64,000 nt of DNA from Molanna angustata (Eukaryota > Arthropoda > Insecta > Trichoptera > Molannidae). A program made the position numbers and the translations under genes. This document shows, one piece after another, positions 63,729 to 64,000 of this stretch. Position 1 is the stretch's first letter, and each line of letters begins with the position of its first letter. The stretch covers positions 28,929,388 through 28,993,387 of the forward strand of contig OY754969.1 of the NCBI GenBank assembly GCA_963576475.1, written 5' to 3'. The notes beneath the pieces are model-generated. The model saw nothing but the letters and a program-made list of their open reading frames with translations, searched no databases and had not been told where the DNA came from.

Positions 63729-64000
63729 TAAAGTAGGAAAATACATATTAGGTACTTATATGAATAAGAAATCTGATATATAAAATAGCTGCATAAAGAG
63801 GTACCTACATGTATGTGATACTCAGCTCTCTATGCATTTGAAAAATGGTGTTAAAAATATCACATATTCGTAAAAAAAATTCGATGAATATTCTTTCAAT
63901 ATAATATTGTCGCATGTACTTCCCTTTAATCATATTTGATATCCATATCTCATCACCCATCAGCCATTAGATCTGCCGAAGTATCAGAAAGGCATTTGAG

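Overview
This is eukaryotic, strongly AT-rich DNA, and an insect, most likely a moth or butterfly, fits best. The reasons are the dense non-LTR retrotransposon fragments of the RTE type with (GAA)n tails, tRNA-derived SINEs, A|T-flanked Helitron-type elements ending in CTAG, Penelope-like elements, and many GTAGGTACCTAC-like words. The species call is inference. I see no bacterial genes, operons, CRISPR array or intact tRNA/rRNA genes.

Host gene content is small but may be important. Two short GC-rich islands on the minus strand look like internal exons with good splice sites: 53899-54150 (252 nt) and 536-652 (117 nt). Both can be read in phase 2-2, both encode proline-rich sequence, and their phases fit together. 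If they are neighbouring exons of one gene transcribed right to left, nearly everything between them (about 53.2 kb) is a single giant intron filled with transposons.

Layout from left to right. 1-5.6 kb: putative exon, CR1-like and RTE fragments. 5.6-8.8 and 12.6-16.1 kb: two copies of a 3.1-3.6 kb non-autonomous Helitron-like element (H1) carrying three kinds of minisatellite, with an RTE insertion (9.0-10.15 kb) between them. 16.1-19 kb: a foldback element and a degraded R1/Jockey-like fragment. 19-20.7 and 26.2-32.8 kb: about ten copies of a Helentron-like element (H2), interrupted by RTE and LINE-B insertions with clear target-site duplications. 20.64-25.74 kb: a nearly perfect 5.1 kb palindrome with about 2.47 kb arms, either a real fold-back rearrangement or an assembly artefact. 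32.8-33.3 kb: minisatellites.

33.4-42.8 kb is a Penelope-like (PLE) cluster set in long (TA)n tracts. PLE-A has an intact open frame of about 889 codons with reverse transcriptase plus GIY-YIG endonuclease domains, and is flanked by 474-bp direct repeats (pseudo-LTRs) in which I found only one difference. PLE-B, a distinct family, is present as an inverted truncated copy joined head to head to a nearly complete frameshifted copy. 42.8-54 kb: foldback, PIF-like, hAT-like and TTAA-type MITEs, SINEs, LINE-B and CR1-like fragments. 54-64 kb: H1-related repeats, RTE and LINE tails, SINEs and long featureless stretches.

The elements parasitise or interrupt one another: SINE in LINE-B, RTE in H2, LINE-B in H2 and LINE-B in the H1-related repeat. 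SINE family 1 appears to share a 3' tail with the CR1-like LINE. The most interesting signals are the probable giant intron, the young PLE-A, a paired-hairpin RNA motif shared by the two PLE families, and the fold-back palindrome.
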